Notes: generated from the sequence alone by a model not told the origin. A stretch of DNA of 64,000 bases from Auanema rhodensis (GCA_964057225.1 OZ059899.1:11160001-11224000); one strand, 5' to 3'; positions 42,079 to 54,738 are shown, counted from the stretch's first letter. A program made the numbers and translations.

Positions 42079-45000
42079 CTCGGTACAAGAGTTTCGTCAA
42101 AATATATCGAACAAAATAGCCCAAGATCATTTACAGTATGCTACTACAATGATCCAAGAGGAATTACAGAAACATTTTGAAGAATCATACGAATCGATTT
42201 GCGAGATACAAAATCGGTATCTGGAATTATGGAAATCAATTCTACAAATTGAACCAACAATCGCAATGCGAACAATACTGGGAAGAGAAGATATAGCCGC
42301 ACGGTTTGTAGGCAATGAAATTTTGCATATACATGTATGCCCTACAGTGCTAGAGAAAACCATTTATCACAATCACACCGTAAATGGCACATGCTATCTC
42401 GAAACCCCAGTCTGGACACAAGACGGACAGTTACTGTTTGCAGCACCCGGATCCAAGGATCTTTTACCTCATGGTAAAGAAATAAGCTGTGATCACGTAC
42501 CAACAGATATCTGGTCTAGCGAAGGTGAATGGAAAGGAATTAATGGGACTGCAGACGTCAATCTTGTATCAATGTGGGACGGACTTCATCACGAAAAAAT
42601 AACACCATTAAAATTCACCGGAGCTCACTTATACACTAATTTATCGTCTCGTGTATACTCAATGACCACAGCCATAGCTTACGGTGCGAGTTTAGCATCG
42701 ATTCGTCAGAATCACGTTCTTCACACAATTCACAATGATCCAAAGATATCAGCTACATTCAGTGTACTAAAAAAAAGTAGCGACTACATATCGAAAGCTC
42801 AAGAATTCACCAAGAGCACATGGAAGTCATTCATCGATACAATTGCAGGAACGATTGAGCGAACACTAATAACAATCGGTGCAATTACATTATTTACCAT
42901 CATACTCTTTGTGATAGGTTTCATTGTAAAGATCTATTTCTTCAAACCAGTAGGCATACCAGTTATGCATATTGCACTCAAAGATCACGACAGTGATCTA
43001 CCAACATACGAAGAAACTTTGGAATTAGTTAGTCATCCGGATCAACCGATTCCAAGACACATAATGAAACAATACTATCCATCAATGCTCACATTCATAC
43101 CAATCGCACTACCATTAGTTTGCTCGATTTCCAAAAAGAAAGATCAAGCACTACCACTTCTATGGATGACTGTTAATGATAGACTGATCCTAACTTTATG
43201 GGACTCAGGTTCGTCCGTCAGTTACATAAGAATATCGACACTACACTACTTAGCTTTGAATGACTTTGTTAAGAAGAATACATTAAGAGCAACAACAGCG
43301 AACGGATCAGAATTTGTATTCATTGGTACTATCGACTTAACCGTCGAAATAGCCGGTTACGAAATCGACCATACATTCTTCATATCAGACGACAAAGACT
43401 GTCCATCGCCAGCGTTGATTGGATTAGATTTCATGAAAACACTTGACTGTCAAAACATTGGCATGAAACTAAGACCATACAAAAGAACACTGGAAATTGG
43501 AAATCATGTAGTACCTTTGGCTAGCGGAATTAACGGGGATATTAACAGGATATCAAAAACTGTTAATTTGATAACCTTGGAGCCGCGGAGTCTACTTCCT
43601 CGACAAGTTTTTAATTTCCAAGTCCAATTAGAGAACCCAATCGGAGAAGACTTAATCGCTATGATTAAACCAAACGACAATACTCCTCTCTCACCTCGAT
43701 ACGACACAGCATTTCGCGATGTTAACTCCATCAATATCCAATTCCGGAACAATTCTAAAGAATTCATAGAAATACCGGCCGGCACTGTGATTGCAGAAGC
43801 CGAAATAGGATCTATACCGGACTATGAAATCTTCTCAACAGAACAACAGTACGACTATATTCCACCAGAAGCAGACTGGGAAGGCAAATTACCTCACTTC
43901 CCTGGTGATTTCATGAAAGAACTTGACCTAAAAGAGGCTGATCTTACGCAACGACAAAAAGACGAACTACGAAACATCATTCGTCAACGTAAGAAGGCAT
44001 TCCTCAATGAAGATAAAAAGATAGGATTGTTCAAAGGACCAGTAGAACACAAGATACCACTACGAACGGATATGGATATGCCAAAGCCACGAATTTCACG
44101 TATACCTCTCGGGAAACAAGAAGAGGTAGAAAGACAAGTCCAAGAAATGCTCGAGCAAGGGATAATAGAACGATCGACATCTTTGTTCAACAGCCCTGTC
44201 GTTCTCGTTAAGAAAAAAGACGAAACATTCCGTTTCGTTACGGATTTCCGAGCCTTAAATAACGTTACAAGAAAACAAACATATGTGATTCCTAACATCT
44301 CTGATATCATTGACTTAGCGGCTGGATCACAATACTTTTCTAATTTTGATCTTGTTTCTGGCTTTTTCCAAATACCATTATTGAAGAAGGATAGACCACT
44401 CACATCCTTTACCACCAATAGTGGGACTTATCAATACAGGAGAATGCCTATGGGATTATGTGGTGCGCCACATACCTTTCAAACAGCCGTGAGATATCTC
44501 CAAAGTAAATGTAAATGCCGACTATTTGTCTATTTGGACGATTTACTAGTCATATCAGACAGCGCAGAACAACACCTCGAAGACATCAAAGAAGTATTAC
44601 TCGCTGTAGAAAGACTAGGATTTAAGATTAAACTCAAGAAATGTTCATTTGCAAGACCAGAAGTGAAATTTCTCGGACTCATTGTCGGAAGAGACGGAGT
44701 TAAGCCCGATCAACAGAAAGTTTCCGCCATCCGCGATTACCCTGCTCCTCAAACACCCACAGGAGTAAGAGCATTCTTAGGAATGGTCGGATTCTTTAGA
44801 AAATTTATTAAAGATTTTGCACATATAGCAAGTCCGCTGTATGACCTTACTAAGCTAGACGCAGACTTCAATTGGACTAGCGAATGTCAACGTTCACTAG
44901 ATAAGCTAAAGGAACGACTAATCGAAGCACCGGTACTGAAACCACCACGATCAGACCGAACTTTCATCATTGAAAGTGATGGCAGCAACATCGCCATAGG

Positions 45001-45892
45001 CGCAGTATTACTGCAGCCCGAAGATCCAAACGAACCATTCAAGAACTTACATCCAATTGCTTTCGCAAGTAGGAAATTAGTAAAAGCAGAACGTAACTAT
45101 GCTCCCATAGAGATAGAAGCCTTAGGCTTAGTTTACGCTCTAGCACAGTTTCGAACATACATACTTGGATCACATTCAATTTGCATCACCGATCATCGCC
45201 CATTGACAAGCTTACTAACTAGAAGAGACCTATTTGGAAGACTAGCAAAGTTCCAATTGGTCATACAGGAATACGATATTGAGATCAAATATCGAGAAGG
45301 CAGATTAAACAAAGTCTGTGACGCACTCTCTAGATACATTGGAGATGAAGCTAACGATCCAAAGACGTCGAACAAGAAACAAAAGACGAATTCGAAAGAG
45401 AAAATTGAGACACAACAAGTAAATGTTGTGAAGTTACCAGAATTCAGCTCAATCCAACAAAATACTCCTTGGATCAAGAGAACAATAGCTGAGATTGAAT
45501 ACAGAACGAAGAAAAATATGATTCAAAATGATCGTTATTGTGTTATAAACAACTTACTCTACACAAAACCAAGCGTCAAAAGACCTCATCCAGCGTTAAT
45601 ATTGCCATCGGATAGTGATATAATTAACAAAATCATTGAAGAATTTCATGAAGACCCAACAATCGGGGCGCATCAAGGAATCAACAAAACAAAAGAAGCC
45701 ATATTACGAAGATTTTCCTGGACTAACATGCAGAACGACATAGCAAAATACGTAAAACAGTGCATCAAATGTGCACAACGAAAGAAAGATCCTCATGCTA
45801 TGACCGTACAACCGATGGGTCAATTTAACATACCATCAAAACCATTTGAGAGAATACATATGGATATCATGGGACCATTCCCAACATACTAG
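41990..45892 (+). pseudogene. Element D env C-terminus and Pol, integrase truncated
   Basis: In the +1 frame relative to the preceding ORF. It encodes the gB-like helix and Cys-rich region (about 42080-42510), transmembrane helix (about 42855-42945), L-P-T-Y late-domain-like motif (42998-43009), protease W-D-S-G-S (43200-43214), RT with Y-L-D-D (about 44530-44541), RNase H (E-S-D-G near 44976) and the integrase zinc domain (about 45640-45790). It ends just after the first integrase Asp (H-M-D-I-M-G-P-F) with a stop, so the second Asp, the Glu and the GPY module are missing. RT and protease look intact, integrase cannot be active. Confidence 0.88.
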
Positions 45893-46500
45893 AACACAAA
45901 TTTTGTAACGACTCCTCTAAAACAAGTCACTCTTAAGTCAAAAAGTAAACTAGAGCATAATGAACACGGGAAATGTGAGAAGATAATTCTTTTATCATAT
46001 AGTTCGAACCTTCCTAAATTCAACTAACTTCCCCATACTAGATGAGATGAAAAATGAAAGACATAGTTAGCAACAATATCTGAGCAACAGTCTTCACTTG
46101 AGTAATCAATGACTCAATTTGGAAGTTATTTGGTATTACGCAAAACTTTTCTTTTTTTTCTAAACTCACACAAATTGAAACAAACAACCGAGCTCTAGCA
46201 AAAAAATAGTTAACTTTTTATCTACACTTGTTGGAGCGTTATGCTTAAAAACTTTTTTTTTATTATTTTATAAGCACGTTCGCCAATAAAACATAGTCTA
46301 GTATTCGTTAAAGAGGGTTAAAACTTTCATAATTTGGTTAAAAAAAAAAAATTTTTTTTAATTCTTTTCAGATACTGATGTTTTATATTGTATTATGTTC
46401 ATATTATAAGAATTTTACGTAAAATATTGTATTGTAACATGTACTTTAATACACACATTAACCCTTCTGCTACAGTTAATCAAGTCAAAACTTTTGATTG

Positions 46501-46514
46501 TCGCGAGGACGCGA
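46501..46514 (+). other. Pre-PPT hairpin, element D
   Basis: TCGCG-AGGA-CGCGA, 20 nt upstream of the 3' LTR. Same loop and closing CG pairs as in B, with a different outer stem. Confidence 0.6.
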
Positions 46515-46523
46515 CATAAACTC

Positions 46524-46532
46524 GAAAAAGGG
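46524..46532 (+). promoter_or_regulatory. Element D polypurine tract
   Basis: GAAAAAGGG, followed by CA and then the LTR. Identical in element C. Confidence 0.8.
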
Positions 46533-46534
46533 CA

Positions 46535-46892
46535 CGTTCCATTCGGATGATCAATGCATTACATTCATATGACGAAGCTGTAGCAGGCGGGTTAGAGTCA
46601 GAGAATGCGAGACTGAGAGAAGACGACCCGCCCTTTTCCATATTACAACACTTCAGCTTTGCCTCAGGGACGATCATGGATGGTTGGTCGTTCTCTCTCT
46701 GTTCTCTATTAGTTTAACCTTTACTTAGTTATATGTATCTTATTGTAATCACGTAGATATAATAAACCAATCTTTCTCGAGTCTTATGTTTATCCTTATG
46801 CTCCATGTTTAACCGCTACATCTGGAATACTACCACGCTCATCTTGTAGACTCCATTGGTTTGTAAGATCGACGCGGGAGCATAACGGAACG
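46535..46892 (+). repeat. Element D 3' LTR
   Basis: 358 bp, one substitution relative to the 5' LTR. Confidence 0.93.
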
Positions 46893-47094
46893 GAATTGCT
46901 ATCATATGAAAAAATAAAAGACATAGTCAACATTGATTTCCGAAAATAGTATCATGTTTGCTTGTTATTTAATTAGAACACTTATTTTTTCATTGTTTTC
47001 TTGAAATATTCTTTTTTTTTCTTTAACAAAGTTATGACTGAGATCAAAATTTGAACTTACTTTTGAACAATTAAACAGAAATATAAAAAATATT

Positions 47095-47168
47095 TGCCGC
47101 CAGCAGGGGTCGAACCTGCGACCTTGGGCTTATTAGACCCACGCTCTAACCGACTGAGCTATGGCGGC
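47095..47168 (-). tRNA. tRNA-Ile-AAT: tRNA-Ile(AAT), copy 29
   Basis: Consensus body. The 5' flank has gaaagcacg. Element D inserted about 200 bp past its 3' end. Confidence 0.95.
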
Positions 47169-47762
47169 TACGAAAGCACGAAATAACAAAGCGCTGATTA
47201 TAGGAAACGTGAATGAATGCAGATATTCTCAATTCCGATTCATTAACTAGATCGTGGTCAGCATTTTACAACATTGATAAAATAGAAACTGAGAAAAAAA
47301 CATCAACAAATGACACTATTAACTTGGTTTTTTGAACAGCTTTTTTATATTTCTTTTTTCACTATGAGAGAACTTATATTTATTGCTTTTTCAAAATTTT
47401 CCATTTTTAACATTATACATCTTGACTATCACACATTGAGAACAACAGTTCGCAATGTTGGTTGTCACGTCATATTTCATGCAGTTAGATTTTCAGACAC
47501 ATTAATACCTTTGACCATTCTTCTTATGAGTTTTGTAACGATAGATCGTAATAGGAAATGAATTGGTATAATATGAAAAAATACAAGACATAGTCAACAT
47601 TGATTTCCCCAAATAGTATCATGTTTGCTTGTTATTCAATTAGAACACTTATTTTTTTGATTGTTTTCTTGAAATATTCTTTTTTTTTCTTTAACAAAGT
47701 TATGACTGAGATCAAAATTTGAACTTACTTTTGAACAATTAAACAGAAATTTAAAAAATATT

Positions 47763-47836
47763 TGCCGCCAGCAGGGGTCGAACCTGCGACCTTGGGCTTA
47801 TTAGACCCACGCTCTAACCGACTGAGCTATGGCGGC
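47763..47836 (-). tRNA. tRNA-Ile-AAT: tRNA-Ile(AAT), copy 30
   Basis: Consensus sequence. Confidence 0.95.
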
Positions 47837-48429
47837 TACGAAAGTACGAAATAACAAAGCGCTGATTATAGGAAACGTGAATGAATGCAGATATTCTCAA
47901 TTCCGATTCATTAACTAGATCGTGGTCAGCATTTTACAACATTGATAAAATAGAAACTGAGAAAAAAACATCAACAAATGACACTATTAACTTGGTTTTT
48001 TGAACAGCTTTTTTATATTTCTTTTTTCACTATGAGAGAACTTATATTTATTGCTTTTTCAAAATTTTCCATTTTTAACATTATACATCTTGACTATCAC
48101 ACATTGAGAACAACAGTTCGCAATGTTGGTTGTCACGTCATATTTCATGCAGTTAGATTTTCAGACACATTAATACCTTTGACCATTCTTCTTATGAGTT
48201 TTGTAACGATAGATCGTAATAGGAAATGAATTGGTATAATATGAAAAAATACAAGACATAGTCAACATTGATTTCCCCAAATAGTATCATGTTTGCTTGT
48301 TATTCAATTAGAACACTTATTTTTTGATTGTTTTCTTGAAATATTCTTTTTTTTTCTTTAACAAAGTTATGACTGAGATCAAAATTTGAACTTACTTTTG
48401 AACAATTAAACAGAAATTTAAAAAATATT

Positions 48430-48503
48430 TGCCGCCAGCAGGGGTCGAACCTGCGACCTTGGGCTTATTAGACCCACGCTCTAACCGACTGAGCTATGGC
48501 GGC
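48430..48503 (-). tRNA. tRNA-Ile-AAT: tRNA-Ile(AAT), copy 31
   Basis: Consensus sequence. Confidence 0.95.
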
Positions 48504-49097
48504 TACGAAAGTACGAAATAACAAAGCGCTGATTATAGGAAACGTGAATGAATGCAGATATTCTCAATTCCGATTCATTAACTAGATCGTGGTCAGCATT
48601 TTACAACATTGATAAAATAGAAACTGAGAAAAAAACATCAACAAATGACACTATTAACTTGGTTTTTTGAACAGCATTTTTATATTTCTTTTTTCACTCT
48701 GAGAGAACTTATATTCATTGATTTTTCAAAATTTTCCATTTTTAACATTATACATCTTGACTATCACACATTGAGAACAACAGTTGGCAATATTGGTTGT
48801 CACGTCATATTTCATGCAGTTAGATTTTCAGACACATTAATACCTTTGACCATTCTTCTTATGAGTTTTGTAACGATAGATCGTAATAGGAAATGAATTG
48901 CTATAATATGAAAAAATACAAGACATAGTCAACATTGATTTCCCCCAAATAGTATCATGTTTGCTTGTTATTCAATTAGAACACTTATTTTTTGATTGTT
49001 TTCTTCAAATATTCTTTTTTTTTCTTTAACAAAGTTATGACTGAGATCAAAATTTGAACTTACTTTTGAACAATTAAACAGAAATTTAAAAAATATT

Positions 49098-49171
49098 TGC
49101 CGCCAGCAGGGGTCGAACCTGCGACCTTGGGCTTATTAGACCCACGCTCTAACCGACTGAGCTATGGCGGC
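49098..49171 (-). tRNA. tRNA-Ile-AAT: tRNA-Ile(AAT), copy 32
   Basis: Consensus sequence. The next unit to its right is the shortened one. Confidence 0.95.
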
Positions 49172-49506
49172 TACGAAAGTACGAAATAACAAAGCGCTGA
49201 TTATAGGAAACGTGAATGAATGCAGATATTCTCAATTCCGATTCATTAACTAGATCGTGGTCAGCATTTTACAACATTGATAAAATAGAAACTGAGAAAA
49301 AAACATCAACAAATGACACTATTAACTTGGTTTTTTTAACACCTTTTTTTATTTCTTTTTTCACTATGAGAGAACTTATATTTATTGCTTTTTCAAAATT
49401 TTCCATTTTCAACATTATACATCTTGACTATCACACATTGAGAACAAAGTTGGCAATGTTGGTTGTCACGTCATATTTCATGAAAAACAGAAATTTAAAA
49501 AATATT

Positions 49507-49580
49507 TGCCGCCAGCAGGGGTCGAACCTGCGACCTTGGGCTTATTAGACCCACGCTCTAACCGACTGAGCTATGGCGGC
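49507..49580 (-). tRNA. tRNA-Ile-AAT: tRNA-Ile(AAT), copy 33, next to spacer deletion
   Basis: Consensus body with intact T6 terminator. The spacer deletion ends about 22 bp past its 3' end. The solo LTR begins 71 bp upstream of its 5' end. Confidence 0.94.
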
Positions 49581-49650
49581 TACGAAAGTACGAAATAACA
49601 AAGCGCTGATTATAGGAAACGTGAATGAATGCAGATATTCTCAATTCCGA

Positions 49651-49978
49651 TGTGGCGTTATACCGCAAGTGTATAGTATGGTTGGAAGTAAAACACAAAG
49701 CGAATATGTAGAAAAAGGTTTATTGATGAATTAACAAGACAAGCACGGAATAGAATCACTGACTGCGAACGTGGAAAAATGTAAGACTGTCCTCCGTTGT
49801 TGGGCGGTCTTCTGAAATAAACTGTTACTTATGCCACATGTTAACACATATGTTATGCATATGTGTTTTGATCTAGTTACAAAGGAAGGAGATAAAGAGA
49901 GAGAGAGAGAGAGAGAGGTATATATATATAGAGAGAGATAGAGATAACAAAAACAAAACCTACTCGCTTATCGCGACA
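49651..49978. repeat. Solo LTR of an unrelated LTR element
   Basis: 328 bp, TGTGGCG to GCGACA, flanked by the perfect 5-bp duplication TCCGA (49646-49650 and 49979-49983). Deleting it restores the array unit. TG/CA ends and a 5-bp duplication differ from the 4-bp duplications of B and D, so another family is implied. It contains a (GA)n and TA microsatellite (about 49897-49945). On the minus strand a TATA-like stretch precedes an AATAAA (49719-49724), suggesting minus orientation. Confidence 0.85.
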
Positions 49979-50507
49979 TCCGATTCATTAACTAGATCGT
50001 GGTCAGCATTTTACAACATTGATAAAATAGAAACTGAGAAAAAAACATCAACAAATGACACTATTAACTTGGTTTTTTGAACAGCTTTTTTATATTTCTT
50101 TTTTCACTATGAGAGAACTTATATTAATTGCTTTTTCAAAATTTTCCATTTTTAACATTATACATCTTGACTATCACACATTGAGAACAACAGTTGGCAA
50201 TGTTGGTTGTCACGTCATATTTCATGCAGTTAGATTTTCAGACACATTAATACCTTTGACCATTCTTCTTATGAGTTTTGTAACGATAGATCGTAATAGG
50301 AAATGAATTGCTATAATATGAAAAAATACAAGACATAGTCAACATTGATTTCCCCCAAATAGTATCATGTTTGCTTGTTATTCAATTAGAACACTTATTT
50401 TTTGATTGTTTTCTTCAAATATTCTTTTTTTTTCTTTAACAAAGTTATGACTGAGATCAAAATTTGAACTTACTTTTGAACAATTAAACAGAAATTTAAA
50501 AAATATT

Positions 50508-50581
50508 TGCCGCCAGCAGGGGTCGAACCTGCGACCTTGGGCTTATTAGACCCACGCTCTAACCGACTGAGCTATGGCGGC
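50508..50581 (-). tRNA. tRNA-Ile-AAT: tRNA-Ile(AAT), copy 34
   Basis: Consensus sequence. Confidence 0.95.
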
Positions 50582-51174
50582 TACGAAAGTACGAAATAAC
50601 AAAGCGCTGATTATAGGAAACGTGAATGAATGCAGATATTCTCAATTCCGATTCATTAACTAGATCGTGGTCAGCATTTTACAACATTGATAAAATAGAA
50701 ACTGAGAAAAAAACATCAACAAATGACACTATTAACTTGGTTTTTTGAACAGCATTTTTATATTTCTTTTTTCACTATGAGAGAACTTATATTTATTGCT
50801 TTTTCAAAATTTTCCATTTTTACCATTCTACATCTTGACTATCACACATTGAGAACAACAGTTGGCAATATTGGTTGTCACGTCATATTTCATGCAGTTA
50901 GATTTTCAGACACATTAATACCTTTGACCATTCTTCTTATGAGTTTTGTAACGATAGATCGTAATAGGAAATGAATTGGTATAATATGAAAAAATACAAG
51001 ACATAGTCAACATTGATTTCCCCAAATAGTATCATGTTTGCTTGTTATTCAATTAGAACACTTATTTTTTGATTGTTTTCTTGAAATATTCTTTTTTTTT
51101 CTTTAACAAAGTTATGACTGAGATCAAAATTTGAACTTACTTTTGAACAATTAAACAGAAATTTAAAAAATATT

Positions 51175-51248
51175 TGCCGCCAGGAGGGGTCGAACCTGCG
51201 ACCTTGGGCTTATTAGACCCACGCTCTAACCGACTGAGCTATGGCGGC
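51175..51248 (-). tRNA. tRNA-Ile-AAT: tRNA-Ile(AAT), copy 35, T-stem mismatch
   Basis: The 3' T strand reads CCTCC instead of CCTGC, breaking one T-stem pair. The B box core is intact. Confidence 0.85.
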
Positions 51249-51841
51249 TACGAAAGTACGAAATAACAAAGCGCTGATTATAGGAAACGTGAATGAATGC
51301 AGATATTCTCAATTCCGATTCATTAACTAGATCGTGGTCAGCATTTTACAACATTGATAAAATAGAAACTGAGAAAAAAACATCAACAAATGACACTATT
51401 AACTTGGTTTTTTGAACAGCATTTTTATATTTCTTTTTTCACTATGAGAGAACTTATATTTATTGCTTTTTCAAAATTTTCCATTTTTAACATTATACAT
51501 CTTGACTATCACACATTGAGAACAACAGTTGGCAATGTTGGTTGTCACGTCATGTTTCATGCAGTTAGATTTTCAGACACATTAATACCTTTGACCATTC
51601 TTCTTATGAGTTTTGTAACGATAGATCGTAATAGGAAATGAATTGCTATAATATGAAAAAATACAAGACATAGTCAACATTGATTTCCCCAAATAGTATC
51701 ATGTTTGCTTGTTATTCAATTAGAACACTTATTTTTTGATTGTTTTCTTCAAATATTCTTTTTTTTTCTTTAACAAAGTTATGACTGAGATCAAAATTTG
51801 AACTTACTTTTGAACAATTAAACAGAAATTTAAAAAATATT

Positions 51842-51915
51842 TGCCGCCAGCAGGGGTCGAACCTGCGACCTTGGGCTTATTAGACCCACGCTCTAACCGA
51901 CTGAGCTATGGCGGC
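51842..51915 (-). tRNA. tRNA-Ile-AAT: tRNA-Ile(AAT), copy 36
   Basis: Consensus body. The 5' flank has gctacaaaag. Confidence 0.95.
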
Positions 51916-52507
51916 TACAAAAGTACGAAATAACAAAGCGCTGATTATAGGAAACGTGAATGAATGCAGATATTCTCAATTCCGATTCATTAACTAGATC
52001 GTGGTCAGCATTTTACAACATTGATAAAATAGAAACTGAGAAAAAAACATCAACAAATGACACTATTAACTTGGTTTTTTTAACAGCTTTTTTATATTTC
52101 TTTTTTCACTATGAGAGAACTTATATTTATTGCTTTTTCAAAATTTTCCATTTTTAACATTATACATCTTGACTATCACACATTGAGAACAACAGTTGGC
52201 AATGTTGGTTGTCACGTCATGTTTCATGCAGTTAGATTTTCAGACACATTAATACCTTTGACCATTCTTCTTATGAGTTTTGTAACGATAGATCGTAATA
52301 GGAAATGAATTGCTATAATATGAAAAAATACAAGACATAGTCAACATTGATTTCCCCAAATAGTATCATGTTTGCTTGTTATTCAATTAGAACACTTATT
52401 TTTTGATTGTTTTCTTGAAATATTCTTTTTTTTCTTTAACAAAGTTATGACTGAGATCAAAATTTGAACTTACTTTTGAACAATTAAACAGAAATTTAAA
52501 AAATATT

Positions 52508-52581
52508 TGCCGCCAGCAGGGGTCGAACCTGCGACCTTGGGCTTATTAGACCCACGCTCTAACCGACTGAGCTATGGCGGC
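52508..52581 (-). tRNA. tRNA-Ile-AAT: tRNA-Ile(AAT), copy 37
   Basis: Consensus sequence. Confidence 0.95.
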
Positions 52582-53175
52582 TACGAAAGTACGAAATAAC
52601 AAAGCGCTGATTATAGGAAACGTGAATGAATGCAGATATTCTCAATTCCGATTCATTAACTAGATCGTGGTCAGCATTTTACAACATTGATAAAATAGAA
52701 ACTGAGAAAAAAACATCAACAAATGACACTATTAACTTGGTTTTTTGAACAGCATTTTTATATTTCTTTTTTCACTCTGAGAGAACTTATATTCATTGAT
52801 TTTTCAAAATTTTCCATTTTTAACATTATACATCTTGACTATCACACATTGAGAACAACAGTTGGCAATATTGGTTGTCACGTCATATTTCATGCAGTTA
52901 GATTTTCAGACACATTAATACCTTTGACCATTCTTCTTATGAGTTTTGTAACGATAGATCGTAATAGGAAATGAATTGCTATAATATGAAAAAATACAAG
53001 ACATAGTCAACATTGATTTCCCCCAAATAGTATCATGTTTGCTTGTTATTCAATTAGAACACTTATTTTCTGATTGTTTTCTTCAAATATTCTTTTTTTT
53101 TCTTTAACAAAGTTATGACTGAGATCAAAATTTGAACTTACTTTTGAACAATTAAACAGAAATTTAAAAAATATT

Positions 53176-53249
53176 TGCCGCCAGCAGGGGTCGAACCTGC
53201 GACCTTGGGCTTATTAGACCCACGCTCTAACCGACTGAGCTATGGCGGC
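53176..53249 (-). tRNA. tRNA-Ile-AAT: tRNA-Ile(AAT), copy 38
   Basis: Consensus sequence. Confidence 0.95.
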
Positions 53250-53843
53250 TACGAAAGTACGAAATAACAAAGCGCTGATTATAGGAAACGTGAATGAATG
53301 CAGATATTCTCAATTCCGATTCATTAACTAGATCGTGGTCAGCATTTTACAACATTGATAAAATAGAAACTGAGAAAAAAACATCAACAAATGACACTAT
53401 TAACTTGGTTTTTTTAACAGCTTTTTTATATTTCTTTTTTCACTATGAGAGAACTTATATTTATTGCTTTTTCAAAATTTTCCATTTTTAACATTATACA
53501 TCTTGACTATCACACATTGAGAACAACAGTTGGCAATGTTGGTTGTCACGTCATGTTTCATGCAGTTAGATTTTCAGACACATTAATACCTTTGACCATT
53601 CTTCTTATGAGTTTTGTAACGATAGATCGTAATAGGAAATGAATTGCTATAATATGAAAAAATACAAGACATAGTCAACATTGATTTCCCCCAAATAGTA
53701 TCATGTTTGCTTGTTATTCAATTAGAACACTTATTTTTTGATTGTTTTCTTCAAATATTCTTTTTTTTTCTTTAACAAAGTTATGACTGAGATCAAAATT
53801 TGAACTTACTTTTGAACAATTAAACAGAAATTTAAAAAATATT

Positions 53844-53877
53844 TGCCGCCAGCAGGGGTCGAACCTGCGACCTTGGG
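53844..53877 (-). pseudogene. Truncated tRNA-Ile, copy 39
   Basis: Only the 3' 34 nt (T arm, 3' acceptor strand and part of the anticodon arm) remain. The anticodon, D arm, A box and 5' flank are deleted, and the sequence jumps directly into spacer at aagcgctg. No functional tRNA can form. Confidence 0.93.
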
Positions 53878-54370
53878 AAGCGCTGATTATAGGAAACGTG
53901 AATGAATGCAGATATTCTCAATTCCGATTCATTAACTAGATCGTGGTCAGCATTTTACAACATTGATAAAATAGAAACTGAGAAAAAAACATCAACAAAT
54001 GACACTATTAACTTGGTTTTTTTAACAGCTTTTTTATATTTCTTTTTTCACTCTGAGAGAACTTATATTCATTGATTTTTCAAAATTTTCCATTTTTAAC
54101 ATGATACATCTTGACTATCACACATTGAGAACAACAGTTGGCAATATTGGTTGTCACGTCATATTTCATGCAGTTAGATTTTCAGACACATTAATACCTT
54201 TGACCATTCTTCTTATGAGTTTTGTAACGATAGATCGTAATAGGAAATGAATTGCTATAATATGAAAAAATACAAGACATAGTCAACATTGATTTCCCCC
54301 AAATAGTATCATGTTTGCTTGTTATTCAATTAGAACACTTATTTTTTGATTGTTTTCTTCAAATATTCTT

Positions 54371-54736
54371 CGTTCCATTATGCTCCTACGTATATTGAAC
54401 AGACCATTGTAGTCTGCTCAACTACGCGTATAGTATTCCATAAGTGTAGCGGTATGGAAACAGAGCATAAGGATTACATAAGATAAGGAAATATATAGGT
54501 TTATTATACACAATACAATATCATTACAATACAATAACACAAGGATAAAGTAAACTACATTTACAAGACAAAGACTAATATATAAGATTAACTAAGTTAG
54601 ATGCAAACCGTCCATGGGCTTGCAAAGGGGCGAACTCCCGAATAGGGGCATGAGGGAAGGCGGTGCCATTCCTCATTCCTCTAGTCGGTCTGGCTCTAAC
54701 CCTGCAGTTACATATATAGAGTCTCCGAATGGAACG
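54371..54736 (-). repeat. Element C 3' LTR
   Basis: 366 bp with the same CGTTCC/GGAACG termini and the same skeleton as the D LTR. Most of the middle has diverged. ATAATAAACC is on the minus strand at 54498-54507. GAGCAT (54463-54468, plus) can pair with ATGCTC (54380-54385). Confidence 0.9.
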
Positions 54737-54738
54737 TG

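Larger units (their letters stand above)
45893..46534 (+). other. Element D 3' region
   Basis: About 640 bp, AT-rich, with no frame and no recognisable integrase remnant. Only the last 35 bp (hairpin and purine tract) clearly match element C. The deletion junction must lie near 45885. Confidence 0.6.
36256..46892 (+). mobile_element. Element D: complete but coding-defective Gag-Env-Pol retroelement
   Basis: 10,637 bp. The 358-bp LTRs differ by one base by my reading (C at 36582, T at 46861). The target duplication is GAAT (36252-36255 and 46893-46896). Its domain order matches element C, to which it is more closely related than to A/B. The coding part is broken in two places: a one-base frame change near an A7 run at 41994-42000, and loss of everything after the first catalytic Asp of integrase. 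The total from that Asp to the LTR is about 1 kb shorter than in C. Near-identical LTRs on an integrase-dead copy suggest mobilisation in trans by an intact relative, or damage soon after insertion. Confidence 0.93.
46893..54370. repeat. tRNA-Ile tandem array, block 3 (10 full units plus broken ones)
   Basis: Same 667-bp unit, but more damaged. One unit lost about 285 bp between 49481 and 49485, which brings copies 32 and 33 within 409 bp of each other. A solo LTR sits at 49651-49978. A deletion removed the 5' half of the tRNA at 53877. Several units (49321, 52073, 53407, 54013) have an extra T in the spacer. The block ends at element C. Confidence 0.93.

Noticed and set aside
49897..49945. 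GA/TA microsatellite as an independent feature
   Set aside because: It lies wholly inside the solo LTR bounded by the 5-bp duplication and needs no separate explanation.
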